From: a virus
Virus record (IMG/VR): IMGVR_UViG_3300005294_000069
Coordinates: 1 to 26,463 of that record
Strand: one strand, 5' to 3'
Length of the DNA: 26,463 nucleotides
Shown here: in pieces, positions 1 through 6,696 of the stretch
How the letters are laid out: the number at the start of each line of letters is the position of its first letter
Position numbering within the stretch: the stretch's first letter is position 1
Program-made: the position numbers and the translations under genes
The notes under the pieces: generated by a model
What the model was told of the DNA's origin: nothing
Seen by the model: only the letters and a program-made list of their open reading frames with translations
Database searches by the model: none

Positions 1-2
1 GA

Positions 3-57
3 GCCGGCCGGCCGGCCGCATGTCCGGCCGGAGGCTCCGGAGGCTCCTGGAGGCTCC
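3..57. repeat. GC-rich short direct repeats
   Basis: Bases 3-18 are GCCGG-type repeats. The 9-bp word GGAGGCTCC then occurs three times (30-38, 39-47, 49-57), and the CGGCCGGAGGCTC block recurs near 114-126. The stretch 1-152 holds no convincing gene: its plus-strand ORFs are proline/arginine-rich frames typical of such sequence. It lies downstream of the minus-strand gene ending at 153 and also contains the hairpin at 73-106. No function can be assigned. Confidence 0.6.
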
Positions 58-72
58 CTGTCGAACGGCTTG

Positions 73-106
73 CCTCCGTCCGGTCTCCCCTTCAACCGGA
101 CGGAGG
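73..106 (-). terminator. Perfect 12-bp inverted repeat, terminator-like
   Basis: CCTCCGTCCGGT (73-84) and ACCGGACGGAGG (95-106) are perfect reverse complements separated by a 10-nt loop. The hairpin begins 47 bp past the stop codon of the minus-strand gene at 153-404, where a terminator would be expected. No U-tract follows on either strand, so a classical intrinsic terminator is not proven. It could also be a protein-binding site or an RNA 3'-end stabiliser. Confidence 0.5.
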
Positions 107-152
107 ACTCGGCCGGCCGGAGGCTCGAACCAAAGAGGGAAAGTACCGAGCC

Positions 153-404
153 TCAGACATCGGGAGGAGGCTTGCGCCAACGAGACCGAGCGCCGGCCGC
201 GGAGAAGGCTCTCCGCCGCTCCGGCGTGATCTCGGCTCGAGCTTTCGACATGCCGAGCCGTCGAGCCAATCGAGCGCGAGCGGCCGAGAGGACAATCGAT
301 CGGACGGCTCCCGCATCGAGGGAGCCGTACGCGAGCTCGATATCCAGGAGCTCGGCCGGCGACAGTCCCTCGAGAATGCTTGACATGTCTAGGTATCTAA
401 CCAT
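153..404 (-). CDS. Small basic hypothetical protein (83 aa)
   Basis: I do not recognise the family. The N-terminal part (residues 7-50) looks helical with a leucine-rich start. The C-terminal part carries a basic motif around residues 59-77 (TPERRR...AAGARSRW) of the kind seen at the ends of small phage DNA-binding proteins. The gene is divergent from the HTH gene starting at 431, with only 26 bp between start codons, which suggests a regulatory pair. Two starts are possible, residue 1 (position 404) or the ATG at residue 7 (386); neither has an ideal ribosome-binding site. This frame reads more like a protein than the overlapping minus-strand frame at 92-316, but confidence is moderate. Confidence 0.5.
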   Translation of the reverse strand: MVRYLDMSSILEGLSPAELLDIELAYGSLDAGAVRSIVLSAARARLARRLGMSKARAEITPERRRAFSAAGARSRWRKPPPDV

Positions 405-430
405 ACCTTATCCGGCACTGGAGGCACCCC
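405..430. promoter_or_regulatory. Divergent intergenic spacer with RBS of the plus-strand operon
   Basis: Only 26 bp separate the two divergent start codons. The plus-strand gene at 431 has a good Shine-Dalgarno sequence, GGAGG, six bases before its ATG. Any promoters must lie inside this spacer or inside the opposing gene. No clear -35/-10 pair is obvious. Confidence 0.5.
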
Positions 431-952
431 ATGATAAAGCGCTCCCGGCCGGCTCCGGACGTGTCCTCGGATTCGGCTCAAACATGGATGCTTATCGGCT
501 TGCGATCTCAGATTGCCGAGACTGCCGAAGATCTCGAGCGGCTCCGCGCCATGCTTACAGATATCGAGTCCGGTGCCGTCTCTCTCTCGATCGAGAATGG
601 CAAGCCGTTGCCGAAGCTCCTCGAAGTCGAGCCGCCGGCTCCTCCGGAGAGTTTCCTCAAGACCAAGAAAGGGAGACCGCCTCGAACAATGGACTCGGCC
701 GAAGTTGCCAAGCTCCTCGGCATTACCGCGAAAACCGCGACCAATCTAGCGGCCAACAAGAAACTCATTCCGATCGGGAAACGAGGCTTTCGAAACGTGT
801 TCGAGCGGAGAGCCGTGCTCGAGTACGCAAAGACTCGAAAGCCTCGACAGCAGAAAAAGAAGATGTCTCCGGCGACTCTGGCAATCCTTCGCAAGAATGC
901 CGAGTACGCTCGATCCGTAAAAGCGGCCAGGAAAGCCGCGGGACTCGAATAA
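431..952 (+). CDS. HTH DNA-binding protein with AT-hook-like motif (173 aa)
   Basis: This is probably a DNA-binding regulator or excisionase-like protein. Residues 22-48 look like a short coiled coil that could mediate dimerisation. Residues 79-85 (KKGRPPR) resemble an AT-hook core. Residues 88-135 form a MerR/excisionase-type helix-turn-helix with wing (SAEVAKLLGIT...IGKRGFRNVFERRAVLEY). The basic tail (145-172) resembles tails of small phage DNA-binding proteins. The start is fixed by a GGAGG box. It is first of three plus-strand genes, and its TAA is followed immediately by the ATG of the next gene. It runs opposite to the whole structural operon, so a role in switching or controlling neighbouring transcription is plausible but inferred. 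The long overlapping plus-strand frame 70-975 is a shadow. Confidence 0.8.
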   Translation: MIKRSRPAPDVSSDSAQTWMLIGLRSQIAETAEDLERLRAMLTDIESGAVSLSIENGKPLPKLLEVEPPAPPESFLKTKKGRPPRTMDSAEVAKLLGITAKTATNLAANKKLIPIGKRGFRNVFERRAVLEYAKTRKPRQQKKKMSPATLAILRKNAEYARSVKAARKAAGLE

Positions 953-1180
953 ATGCCGGATTACGATCGCAATGAGATTCTCCGTCGAGCCTCCCTCGCA
1001 CGATCGCAGTACAAGGGAGGTGATATCTATTTTAAATTCACATGCGAGAAGTGCGGAGAGCGATGCACATTCGATCAGCCGAATTATCTATTCGAGTTCG
1101 GCGAGTGCTGTGCATGCGGACATTCGCAGAAGATTACACAAGCCGGCTTTGCTCTCATGGCTCGAATCCTCGCACCTTGA
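953..1180 (+). CDS. Zinc-ribbon-like small protein (75 aa)
   Basis: This is a small protein with cysteines spaced as in a zinc ribbon. A CEKCG knuckle lies at residues 31-35 and a CCACGH knuckle at 52-57, with one extra Cys at 38. The intervening 16 residues are aromatic-rich, fitting a beta hairpin. The family is unknown to me; such proteins bind nucleic acid or act as adaptors in transcription complexes. The gene starts directly after the stop codon of the HTH gene (TAAATG), so the two are almost certainly co-translated. Function is inferred from the Cys pattern only. Confidence 0.75.
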   Translation: MPDYDRNEILRRASLARSQYKGGDIYFKFTCEKCGERCTFDQPNYLFEFGECCACGHSQKITQAGFALMARILAP

Positions 1181-1249
1181 GAACGGCTCTCGGACTCCTC
1201 GTCCTCCTCCGGATACTGGCTCGGATTCTCGTTAGAGATTCACGAACCA

Positions 1250-1456
1250 ATGGATCGGAGTTCCCTTGATCCGGTACGTCGCGATATTCCGGACGAAACA
1301 ATCGGCGTGAGAGTAGGCCACTTCAAGCATATGGACTTCGCTTTCGTTAGTGTCGCGTTGTTAATCGTCGTCCTGTTACTGAATAAACGAATCAAGATTG
1401 TTCGTGAACGAATTACCGCGCTCGAGCGCGAAGTATTCGAGCGCCGAAAATCTTAG
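1250..1456 (+). CDS. Single-helix membrane protein (68 aa, or 41 aa from internal ATG)
   Basis: A hydrophobic segment at residues 30-43 (FAFVSVALLIVVLL) is followed by a strongly charged amphipathic tail (NKRIKIVRERITALEREVFERRKS). This topology, one transmembrane helix plus a short charged coil, is found in small phage holin- or spanin-like proteins, but no specific family is recognisable. An internal ATG at 1331 would give a 41-aa protein starting right before the helix; neither start has a strong Shine-Dalgarno box. Its stop codon (1454-1456) overlaps the stop codon of the convergent 880-aa fibre gene. It is the last of the three plus-strand genes. Confidence 0.6.
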   Translation: MDRSSLDPVRRDIPDETIGVRVGHFKHMDFAFVSVALLIVVLLLNKRIKIVRERITALEREVFERRKS

Positions 1457-4095
1457 GCTCCGTTCCAGTGTCCCATATTCCCGAAGCCGGAGACTTTCTT
1501 CTCCGTTGAGAACTCCTTCGAGAGCCGCTCTCCTCGAGCACAGTCCCTCGAATACTCGAACGCAACGAAGTACTTATCGCGTAAATCCCAGGTAGACGGC
1601 TCTCCGACAATCCGGTTGACGTCTCCAACATCCGTCGTCCCTTCCGCACTCGGACCGCCGATGCAATCCGAAACGACGAGCGCTTCGTCTTTGTCCGGCG
1701 AATCCTGCCAGAGAATCCCGTCGAGATTCCCTCCGGCCGCATGCCACCAATCCGGCTCTCCGCCTCCGCCGTCATGCTGATAGTGCGGCCAACCAGTGAT
1801 CCGCTCAGGCGGGAAGTGACAGAACACGAGCCGATCGGAGCCAACGATCGATCGAATGTGCTTGAGGAGTCGATGATTGGCGTCTCCGTTCCAGGTCCAC
1901 CAATTCGAGTAATTCGCGTTGATCTGCGGGAACTCCCAACCGTTCACGAACATCCGGATACGAGGGACGAGATCGGGAAGATGAGCGGAGAGCCAGGACT
2001 TGGCCCACTCCTCCGAGAAGCCTTCTCCGTCCCACACTTGATCGGTAATGCAAAAGAACGCGACCACGAAGCCTTGAGCTTGTACGCGATCGATGAGCTC
2101 GAGGAATGCCGGCCAGCGGTCTCCGGAGAAGTCGAATGAGGGATTCGAGCCGTAGGCGCCCCAAGCGGCAAATGGTAGATGTGTCTGTCCTCGTTCCCTC
2201 ATCCACGCGAGATATTGATCCTGTTTCTCCTGGCTCCATCCAGGGAACATAAATGCCATCTCGAAGCCGGGAGCGGCCAAAAATTCCGACTTCCAATTGA
2301 GTGCCGCCTCGGTCGTTGGCAATCCGCCTGAGAGCGGAGGAGCAATCGGCTCCGGGAGGCTCTCCGCCTCGATGCCTTTCTCGAGCGTAAACGAGCTCCA
2401 ATCGTCGATCCGATCGCCGTTGACCGAGACGCCTCCGCCTCCGCCGTCAACCGTCCACAGGTAGCCGTGCGCGCCCTTGATTGCGTACCGTCCGTCTGAC
2501 TGCTCGAGGAGATTGAACCGCTCCCACTCGCCAACACTCGAGCGGTTTGCCATGAGAGAGCCGGTAGTGATATCGGCCGAGAGGTATTGTCCGTTCCAGG
2601 AGCGGAGCGCGATCGGACCGTCCTCGAGCGGCTCCACAATGAACGACTCCCAAATACCGGGAGCTCCCGGCCGAGTCGCGTTGACTTCTTGTCCTCCGCC
2701 GTTTTCAGCGCAGAACCAAAAGCCGTTGACGGTCCGGAAGGCGACCGTCTCGATCATCTCGGTATCATCGTCGGCCGTAATGATGCGCTTTTGTCCGGTC
2801 TCGACTTTGCCTCCCGGCCCAATGAACCTAGCCTTGATCTCGAACTCTCCAGGAGTTGTGAGCTCGTAGGTATGATCCGGATCGGAGGCAGGATTTTTCG
2901 CATCGACAGCAAGAGCGCCTCCATTGGGTCCGATGAGCCACTCGACGGAATCGATCGGGCCGGAGCCGGCTTCTTTCTTCCACTTCGCTTTGACCTTGAA
3001 TGGCACCGTGCCGACTGTCGGGAGGTAGCTTTCGATCGTGCCTTTCGGTTTGGCCGGCATAGGAGGCTCCGGAGGAATCGGATCGGGAGGTATAGGTTCG
3101 GGAGGTATAGGTTCGGGAGGTATAGGAGGCTCTGTCTCGTCCGGATCGACAACGAGACCGAGTGTGAGACCTGAGACATTGATCGAGAGAATCGCGAGCT
3201 CGCCGAGTGCGCTGCCGCCGGCCACGAGCAGCCGTCCGTCTATCGGCGATTGGCAGCAATCGAACTCGGCAAAGCCGATCGGGAGTTCCACGGTTGCTAC
3301 TTCGTCCGGAGCCGCGCCGAGCTCGCGAATCAGGAGGATCGGCCGGTCGGAGGTTGGATAGTTCGAAGCCGTCAGCACATACCGGACGGAGCCGAGATCG
3401 ACAACTCGAGGGATGCCCTCGACTCGCCAGGGCGTACACGTCACGTCGTACGCTTCTCCGTCTCCTGGAGAGAGGACTCCGGCCGGTCCGTAATAACCAA
3501 CCCCGACGATGCCGTCCGGATGTTTGGCCCAAAATTGAGGATACTGCGGCAGAGAGCCGGACTCCGAGGAGACAATCCAGCGGCTTTGAGAGGGATTCCA
3601 CCGATACCATTCGAGCCGCATGCCGCCGATGTCTCGAGCTGTGACGAGCCAGTCTCCGGCAAGCTGAGACGCGGCTCCGTAGACTCCCGTTTCGACATAA
3701 GCCGCGGTCTCGAGCGTTCCCGCTGCAAGCCTCAGTCCCTTCGAGAGCCAGGACGACCAGCGGCCGCGGCCGGCATCGAACTCGTTGCCGCAGACAAGGG
3801 ACTCATCGAGCGGCCGGCTCGAGACGCTCAAGGTATCGCCGATCGGACACGTCCAGAGTTGCGCCGTATCCGGTCCGGTTGACCGCTGCCACACCAGAGA
3901 CCGATTGTCGAGAAAGCGGAGCGTCCGGCTCGGAGTTGTCGCAACGACCGAGATGCCATGCTGAGGATTGATGAGCCTAAGCGTCTCATTCCCGCAACAC
4001 ACGTACCCTGTCGCCGGCTCGAGCCGCGGGAACCAGCCATCGAGGAACGGAGCAATCCAACTCTCGAGCGCCGAGCGCGGAGCTCTTTTGCTCAT
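1453..4095 (-). CDS. Multidomain tail fibre / receptor-binding protein with glycosidase-like C-terminus (880 aa)
   Basis: This is a likely host-recognition protein at the distal tail. Residues 1-315 look like beta-propeller or WD-like sheets with many Trp/Gly turns. Residues 322-346 are a proline hinge of PPEPI-type repeats. Residues 350-440 resemble a PKD/Ig-like fold (VGTVPFKVKA...TTPGEFEIKA). Residues 447-575 resemble a fascin-like beta-trefoil with repeated 'W-G-Y-L' strands. Residues 595-880 resemble a TIM-barrel glycoside hydrolase or phage carbohydrate-binding domain (FMFPGWSQE, NGWEF at 718-722, GILWQ near 793-797). W720/E721 are candidates for catalytic or sugar-binding residues, but catalysis is not shown. 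Its ATG overlaps the stop codon of the membrane gene upstream (ATGA). It is the last gene of the minus-strand operon. Fold assignments are by eye and need structure prediction. Confidence 0.85.
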   Translation of the reverse strand: MSKRAPRSALESWIAPFLDGWFPRLEPATGYVCCGNETLRLINPQHGISVVATTPSRTLRFLDNRSLVWQRSTGPDTAQLWTCPIGDTLSVSSRPLDESLVCGNEFDAGRGRWSSWLSKGLRLAAGTLETAAYVETGVYGAASQLAGDWLVTARDIGGMRLEWYRWNPSQSRWIVSSESGSLPQYPQFWAKHPDGIVGVGYYGPAGVLSPGDGEAYDVTCTPWRVEGIPRVVDLGSVRYVLTASNYPTSDRPILLIRELGAAPDEVATVELPIGFAEFDCCQSPIDGRLLVAGGSALGELAILSINVSGLTLGLVVDPDETEPPIPPEPIPPEPIPPDPIPPEPPMPAKPKGTIESYLPTVGTVPFKVKAKWKKEAGSGPIDSVEWLIGPNGGALAVDAKNPASDPDHTYELTTPGEFEIKARFIGPGGKVETGQKRIITADDDTEMIETVAFRTVNGFWFCAENGGGQEVNATRPGAPGIWESFIVEPLEDGPIALRSWNGQYLSADITTGSLMANRSSVGEWERFNLLEQSDGRYAIKGAHGYLWTVDGGGGGVSVNGDRIDDWSSFTLEKGIEAESLPEPIAPPLSGGLPTTEAALNWKSEFLAAPGFEMAFMFPGWSQEKQDQYLAWMRERGQTHLPFAAWGAYGSNPSFDFSGDRWPAFLELIDRVQAQGFVVAFFCITDQVWDGEGFSEEWAKSWLSAHLPDLVPRIRMFVNGWEFPQINANYSNWWTWNGDANHRLLKHIRSIVGSDRLVFCHFPPERITGWPHYQHDGGGGEPDWWHAAGGNLDGILWQDSPDKDEALVVSDCIGGPSAEGTTDVGDVNRIVGEPSTWDLRDKYFVAFEYSRDCARGERLSKEFSTEKKVSGFGNMGHWNGA
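3073..3127 (-). repeat. 15-bp tandem repeat encoding a proline hinge
   Basis: Three to four copies of a 15-bp unit (plus-strand core GGTTCGGGAGGTATA, first copy diverged) encode successive PIPPE/PIPPD pentapeptides in the 880-aa fibre. The copies are nearly identical at DNA level, which points to recent expansion by slippage. The product should be a stiff, extended polyproline linker between the N-terminal and the PKD-like domains. Confidence 0.75.
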
Positions 4096-4277
4096 CGCGT
4101 CCTAAGCGGAATATCGAGGAATGGAAAGAAGACGGAGAGGAGCCAGAGCACAACGACGATCACCACGACCAGATGGATCAATCGCTTGATCGTCGCGTCA
4201 ATTGGTAGGACTGACTCAACGAGATAGAGGAGGAGTCCGACGACGATCAGGACGACAACGATCGATAGCAGCGTCAT
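4092..4277 (-). CDS. Two-helix membrane protein, Thivi_2564-like, possible holin (61 aa)
   Basis: Two hydrophobic helices (residues 3-20 and 34-51) flank a short charged loop (DATIKR) and the protein ends with a basic tail. The sequence pattern MTLLSIVVVLIVVG...IKRLI...VVVIVVVLWLL matches what I remember of the small Thivi_2564 family of membrane proteins of unknown function. The start is well supported by AAGGGAG six bases upstream. Two helices in 61 residues also fit a class II holin, and the position next to tail-fibre genes is a usual place for lysis genes, so holin is a reasonable inference but not demonstrated. The stop overlaps the ATG of the 880-aa fibre. Confidence 0.85.
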   Translation of the reverse strand: MTLLSIVVVLIVVGLLLYLVESVLPIDATIKRLIHLVVVIVVVLWLLSVFFPFLDIPLRTR

Positions 4278-4467
4278 GGTTGCTCCCTTCTATCGGCCAG
4301 GATTCCGCACGAATCGATCGCCAACATTCTCCCGTCGAGACATAGATCACGAAGCGGATCGGCCCATGCCGAGGACAGACTCGACAACGAGTCCCGATCG
4401 GATAGCGGCCGCGATCGTACTCAGGAGGCAATGCGCGAGCGTCCTGTGCCTCGAACTCGAACTCCAT
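4216..4467 (-). CDS. Possible small overlapping gene (83 aa)
   Basis: This ORF fills the otherwise empty gap between the DUF1064 gene and the membrane protein gene. The ATG at 4467 has GAGG nine bases upstream; the longer start at 4488 has no ribosome-binding site. Residues 1-60 look protein-like (EFEFEAQDARALPPEYDRGRYP..., then CRVCPRHG and GECW, which could be half of a metal site). The last 20 residues are arginine/proline-rich and overlap the membrane-protein gene by 62 bp, so the tail may be incidental. It overlaps the DUF1064 gene by 47 bp. No family recognised; reality is uncertain. Confidence 0.4.
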   Translation of the reverse strand: MEFEFEAQDARALPPEYDRGRYPIGTRCRVCPRHGPIRFVIYVSTGECWRSIRAESWPIEGSNHDAAIDRCRPDRRRTPPLSR

Positions 4468-4783
4468 ACTCTGTAACCTCGATGCCATGAATGGCTAGCA
4501 TGAGCTTCCGTTTGAGCCGATACGATTCCTTGAGTCGCGTTGCCTCGGATTTTACGTCCTCAACAATCATTCGGCGCGACTCATCGAAGTATCGAAAGTC
4601 GGCCGTATAGGTACAGATAAGGATCTCGCCGATTCGGAGCTCAAATCTCGGATGTACCTCGAGCTTTGCGACAAGTCCGGCTCTCTCGAGAAGCCGGAGC
4701 TCCTGATATCTCCGAGCCTCGAGCCTCGAGTCAAATCTATGCCCGTCGAGGACAGTTACGAGATTGCCGTACTTGCTACGCAT
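4421..4783 (-). CDS. DUF1064-family predicted nuclease (120 aa)
   Basis: This matches the phage DUF1064 pattern: KYGN at residues 4-7, the 'DG..FDS.LEARRYQEL' segment (13-29), 'AGLVAKLEVHPRFEL' (35-49), 'YTADFRY' (59-65), 'VEDVKSEATRL..SYRLKRKL' (74-93). The family has the restriction-endonuclease fold, with the acidic residues of the E/D...D...ExK-like arrangement (E22, D62, E75-K78) as likely metal-binding and catalytic residues. Such proteins are usually found in replication or recombination modules as resolvase-like nucleases; here the gene sits between two tail-fibre genes. Its ATG overlaps the TAA of the upstream fibre gene (TAATG), so translational coupling is likely. Confidence 0.85.
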   Translation of the reverse strand: MRSKYGNLVTVLDGHRFDSRLEARRYQELRLLERAGLVAKLEVHPRFELRIGEILICTYTADFRYFDESRRMIVEDVKSEATRLKESYRLKRKLMLAIHGIEVTEYGVRVRGTGRSRIAS

Positions 4784-6495
4784 TAGCTCGACGTTCCCGT
4801 CACAGTTACCTGATTCGCGCCGGCCGGAGTACTTGCCGAGCTCGAGATCGTGAGTGTCGCAGTCCCGCCGCCAGTGACAGACGGCGGATCGAAGCTCTCG
4901 GAGGTTCCCGTCGAGGCGCCGGCAACCGAGAAGGTCACGACTCCGGCAAAGCCTCCGGCCGGAGTGACAGTTACCTGATAGGCAACCGACTTCCCGATCT
5001 CAAGCGTGTGCTTGGAGGGAGAGACGGCAATCGAAAAATCCGGAGGCTCGGCGCATTGCGCGTCAACGGCACTCTTGATGTTGAATTGAGCGGTTGCGTT
5101 ATGCGTCACTCCGGCACAGTTTCCGGAGACCGTGATCGTGTTCTCTCCTGGAGGAGTCGCCGCACTCGTTGTGATTGTCAGTGTCGAGAATCCTTCGCCT
5201 GTAATCGCCGGAGGATCGAACATCTCGGACGTTCCCGTCGAGGCGCCGGAGACCGACAGCGCAACCAGCCCGCCGAAGTTCCCGATCCGCGACACATTGA
5301 CCTGATACGCGGTCTGCTCCTCGACGGCGATCGTTTGAATCGACGGCGAGAGCGCGAGCGAAAAATCCGGATCGGGAACGATTGCCGCGTCCGTTACGAC
5401 CATTTCAACAATCGTGCTATGGCTCATCGGTCCGGTCTCCGGAGGGATGATCTCATCCGGAGGGATGATCTCGTCCGGAGGCTCCGGAGGGACAATCTCT
5501 CCGCTCGACACAAGCGGGAATCCGGCACTCCGGTTGCCATCGCTATCAGTGACAAAGACCCAAATCGCCGATCCCTCCTCGAGTCCTCCGAGATTGAGCG
5601 TGACCCCGATCGAGGAGTCCTGCCACGAGCTCGCCGGCTGATACTCGAGGAGTGAACAGTCCTCGTATCGCTCCCGATTGCCGAGCTCGACTCGAGCCCA
5701 CGAATCGTCCACCACGATATCGGAGTAATAGAGCGGCATCGATCCGCCGCTGTAGCCCCATGAATCCCAGAAGCCGATCACATACGGCCGCTTCGCTTGA
5801 TGTCCGGCCGAGTCGCCGGAGACGTTGGTCTGTACGGCCGTGTCGCTCAGGATCGGAGTGTTATCGACGCGGATCTTAAATGTCCCGTCCCTGGCATCGA
5901 GCGCGGAGTTCTCTCCGTATTCACACATGAACCGATGCCAGGAGCCGAGAGAGAATGTCTGATCGAGCCAGGGAACGCCGTTGATATACGCCTCATCGTT
6001 GCCTGATTCGTGCTCAAAGGCTCTTTTCCAGTTCATATTGTCGTAACTGTGTAAGACAGCATCGACGTTCGTATAGTTGCTGCCAGTCGGAAAGAACCGA
6101 ACGATCTTGATATTGGCGAGTCCGTCATCATTGCCGCCGTACGGACTCGTTCCCCAGTGCCAGGACTCCGGGAGATAGACAAACCACGAGACAAACCAGC
6201 GATGTGCCGTTCCTTCGTTGTACTGGAACGAACACCATTGACCGTCCGAGCCGGAATTTTTCGAGTAGTCGGCTTTGGCCGAGTGACTCCGCCGAGGACG
6301 GACGATCGCCGTCTCGTTGTACTCCATCTCTCCGCCGGAGGCGTTATTCGTGAGCCGGCTTGTTTTCTGTCCTCCCTCGAACTTCTCGAAGACGAGCGGC
6401 GCGGCCGTCGGCTTGTTCGAGAAGCCGGAGCCGGAGATCTGGAGCACGTTGCCTTCCGCCGTCTCTCCTGTGAGTCCTGTGATCGTTGGCATCAT
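4783..6495 (-). CDS. Jelly-roll / Ig-repeat tail protein (570 aa)
   Basis: This is a probable tail spike or adhesin-like fibre. Residues 3-26 resemble an IPT/TIG strand pair (TITGLTG...LQISGSGFS). Residues 32-330 look like a concanavalin- or polysaccharide-lyase-like beta jelly roll (aromatic-rich, with WHWGTSPYGGNDDGLANIKIVRF-like strands). Residues 335-353 are a proline hinge (PPEPPDEIIPPDE). Two homologous Ig-like repeats follow at 377-473 and 486-570; they share DFS-A-SPS, Y-V-V, G-V--SV-GASTGTSE-FDPP and TLTI motifs. The second repeat stops before the last strand present in the first. The gene starts directly after the lipoprotein stop (TAGATG); either of two adjacent ATGs could be used. 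A sugar-binding or sugar-degrading role is inferred from folds only. Confidence 0.85.
   Translation of the reverse strand: MMPTITGLTGETAEGNVLQISGSGFSNKPTAAPLVFEKFEGGQKTSRLTNNASGGEMEYNETAIVRPRRSHSAKADYSKNSGSDGQWCSFQYNEGTAHRWFVSWFVYLPESWHWGTSPYGGNDDGLANIKIVRFFPTGSNYTNVDAVLHSYDNMNWKRAFEHESGNDEAYINGVPWLDQTFSLGSWHRFMCEYGENSALDARDGTFKIRVDNTPILSDTAVQTNVSGDSAGHQAKRPYVIGFWDSWGYSGGSMPLYYSDIVVDDSWARVELGNRERYEDCSLLEYQPASSWQDSSIGVTLNLGGLEEGSAIWVFVTDSDGNRSAGFPLVSSGEIVPPEPPDEIIPPDEIIPPETGPMSHSTIVEMVVTDAAIVPDPDFSLALSPSIQTIAVEEQTAYQVNVSRIGNFGGLVALSVSGASTGTSEMFDPPAITGEGFSTLTITTSAATPPGENTITVSGNCAGVTHNATAQFNIKSAVDAQCAEPPDFSIAVSPSKHTLEIGKSVAYQVTVTPAGGFAGVVTFSVAGASTGTSESFDPPSVTGGGTATLTISSSASTPAGANQVTVTGTSS
5438..5473 (-). 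repeat. Two 18-bp tandem repeats encoding an acidic proline hinge
   Basis: TCCGGAGGGATGATCTC(A/G) occurs twice head to tail (5438-5455 and 5456-5473) and encodes two PPDEII-type hexapeptides in the 570-aa protein. As in the 880-aa fibre, a nearly perfect DNA repeat builds a polyproline linker between domains. Confidence 0.7.
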
Positions 6496-6693
6496 CTACT
6501 CCGACTTCCATCTATTAGGGACGCACGAATAGCCACAAATTCCATCAGGCAGACAGTTAACGTCGATGAGCGCTCTCGGCGGCAATCCATCGACGCATCT
6601 CGGCACGGCCGCACAACGCATTCGCCCGCGGAACGAGGTACAGCCGGAGACCGACAGCAGCACACACAAGCACACGCCGAGGACTCGGCTCAT
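6496..6693 (-). CDS. Small Cys-rich lipoprotein, candidate o-spanin (65 aa)
   Basis: The N-terminus is a lipoprotein signal peptide: basic start (MSR), hydrophobic core to residue 17, and lipobox SVSGC with lipidated Cys18. Thr at +2 would send it to the outer membrane. The mature part is about 47 residues with five further cysteines (CAA, RC, NC, GIC, SC) and a PP pair. Small outer-membrane lipoproteins encoded just after a small membrane-anchored coiled-coil protein are the arrangement of two-component spanins (Rz/Rz1). The cysteine content is higher than usual for Rz1. The alternative is a secreted host-modifying lipoprotein. Its stop directly abuts the ATG of the 570-aa gene. Confidence 0.8.
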   Translation of the reverse strand: MSRVLGVCLCVLLSVSGCTSFRGRMRCAAVPRCVDGLPPRALIDVNCLPDGICGYSCVPNRWKSE

Positions 6694-6696
6694 GGT

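Noticed and set aside
70-975. 301-aa plus-strand ORF at the left end
   Set aside because: Arg/Ser-rich composition without domain; overlaps the better supported 173-aa HTH gene in another frame.
4666-5655. 329-aa plus-strand ORF antisense to the Ig-repeat protein
   Set aside because: Arg/Asp/Gly-rich shadow; the minus-strand frame has recognisable repeated Ig-like domains.
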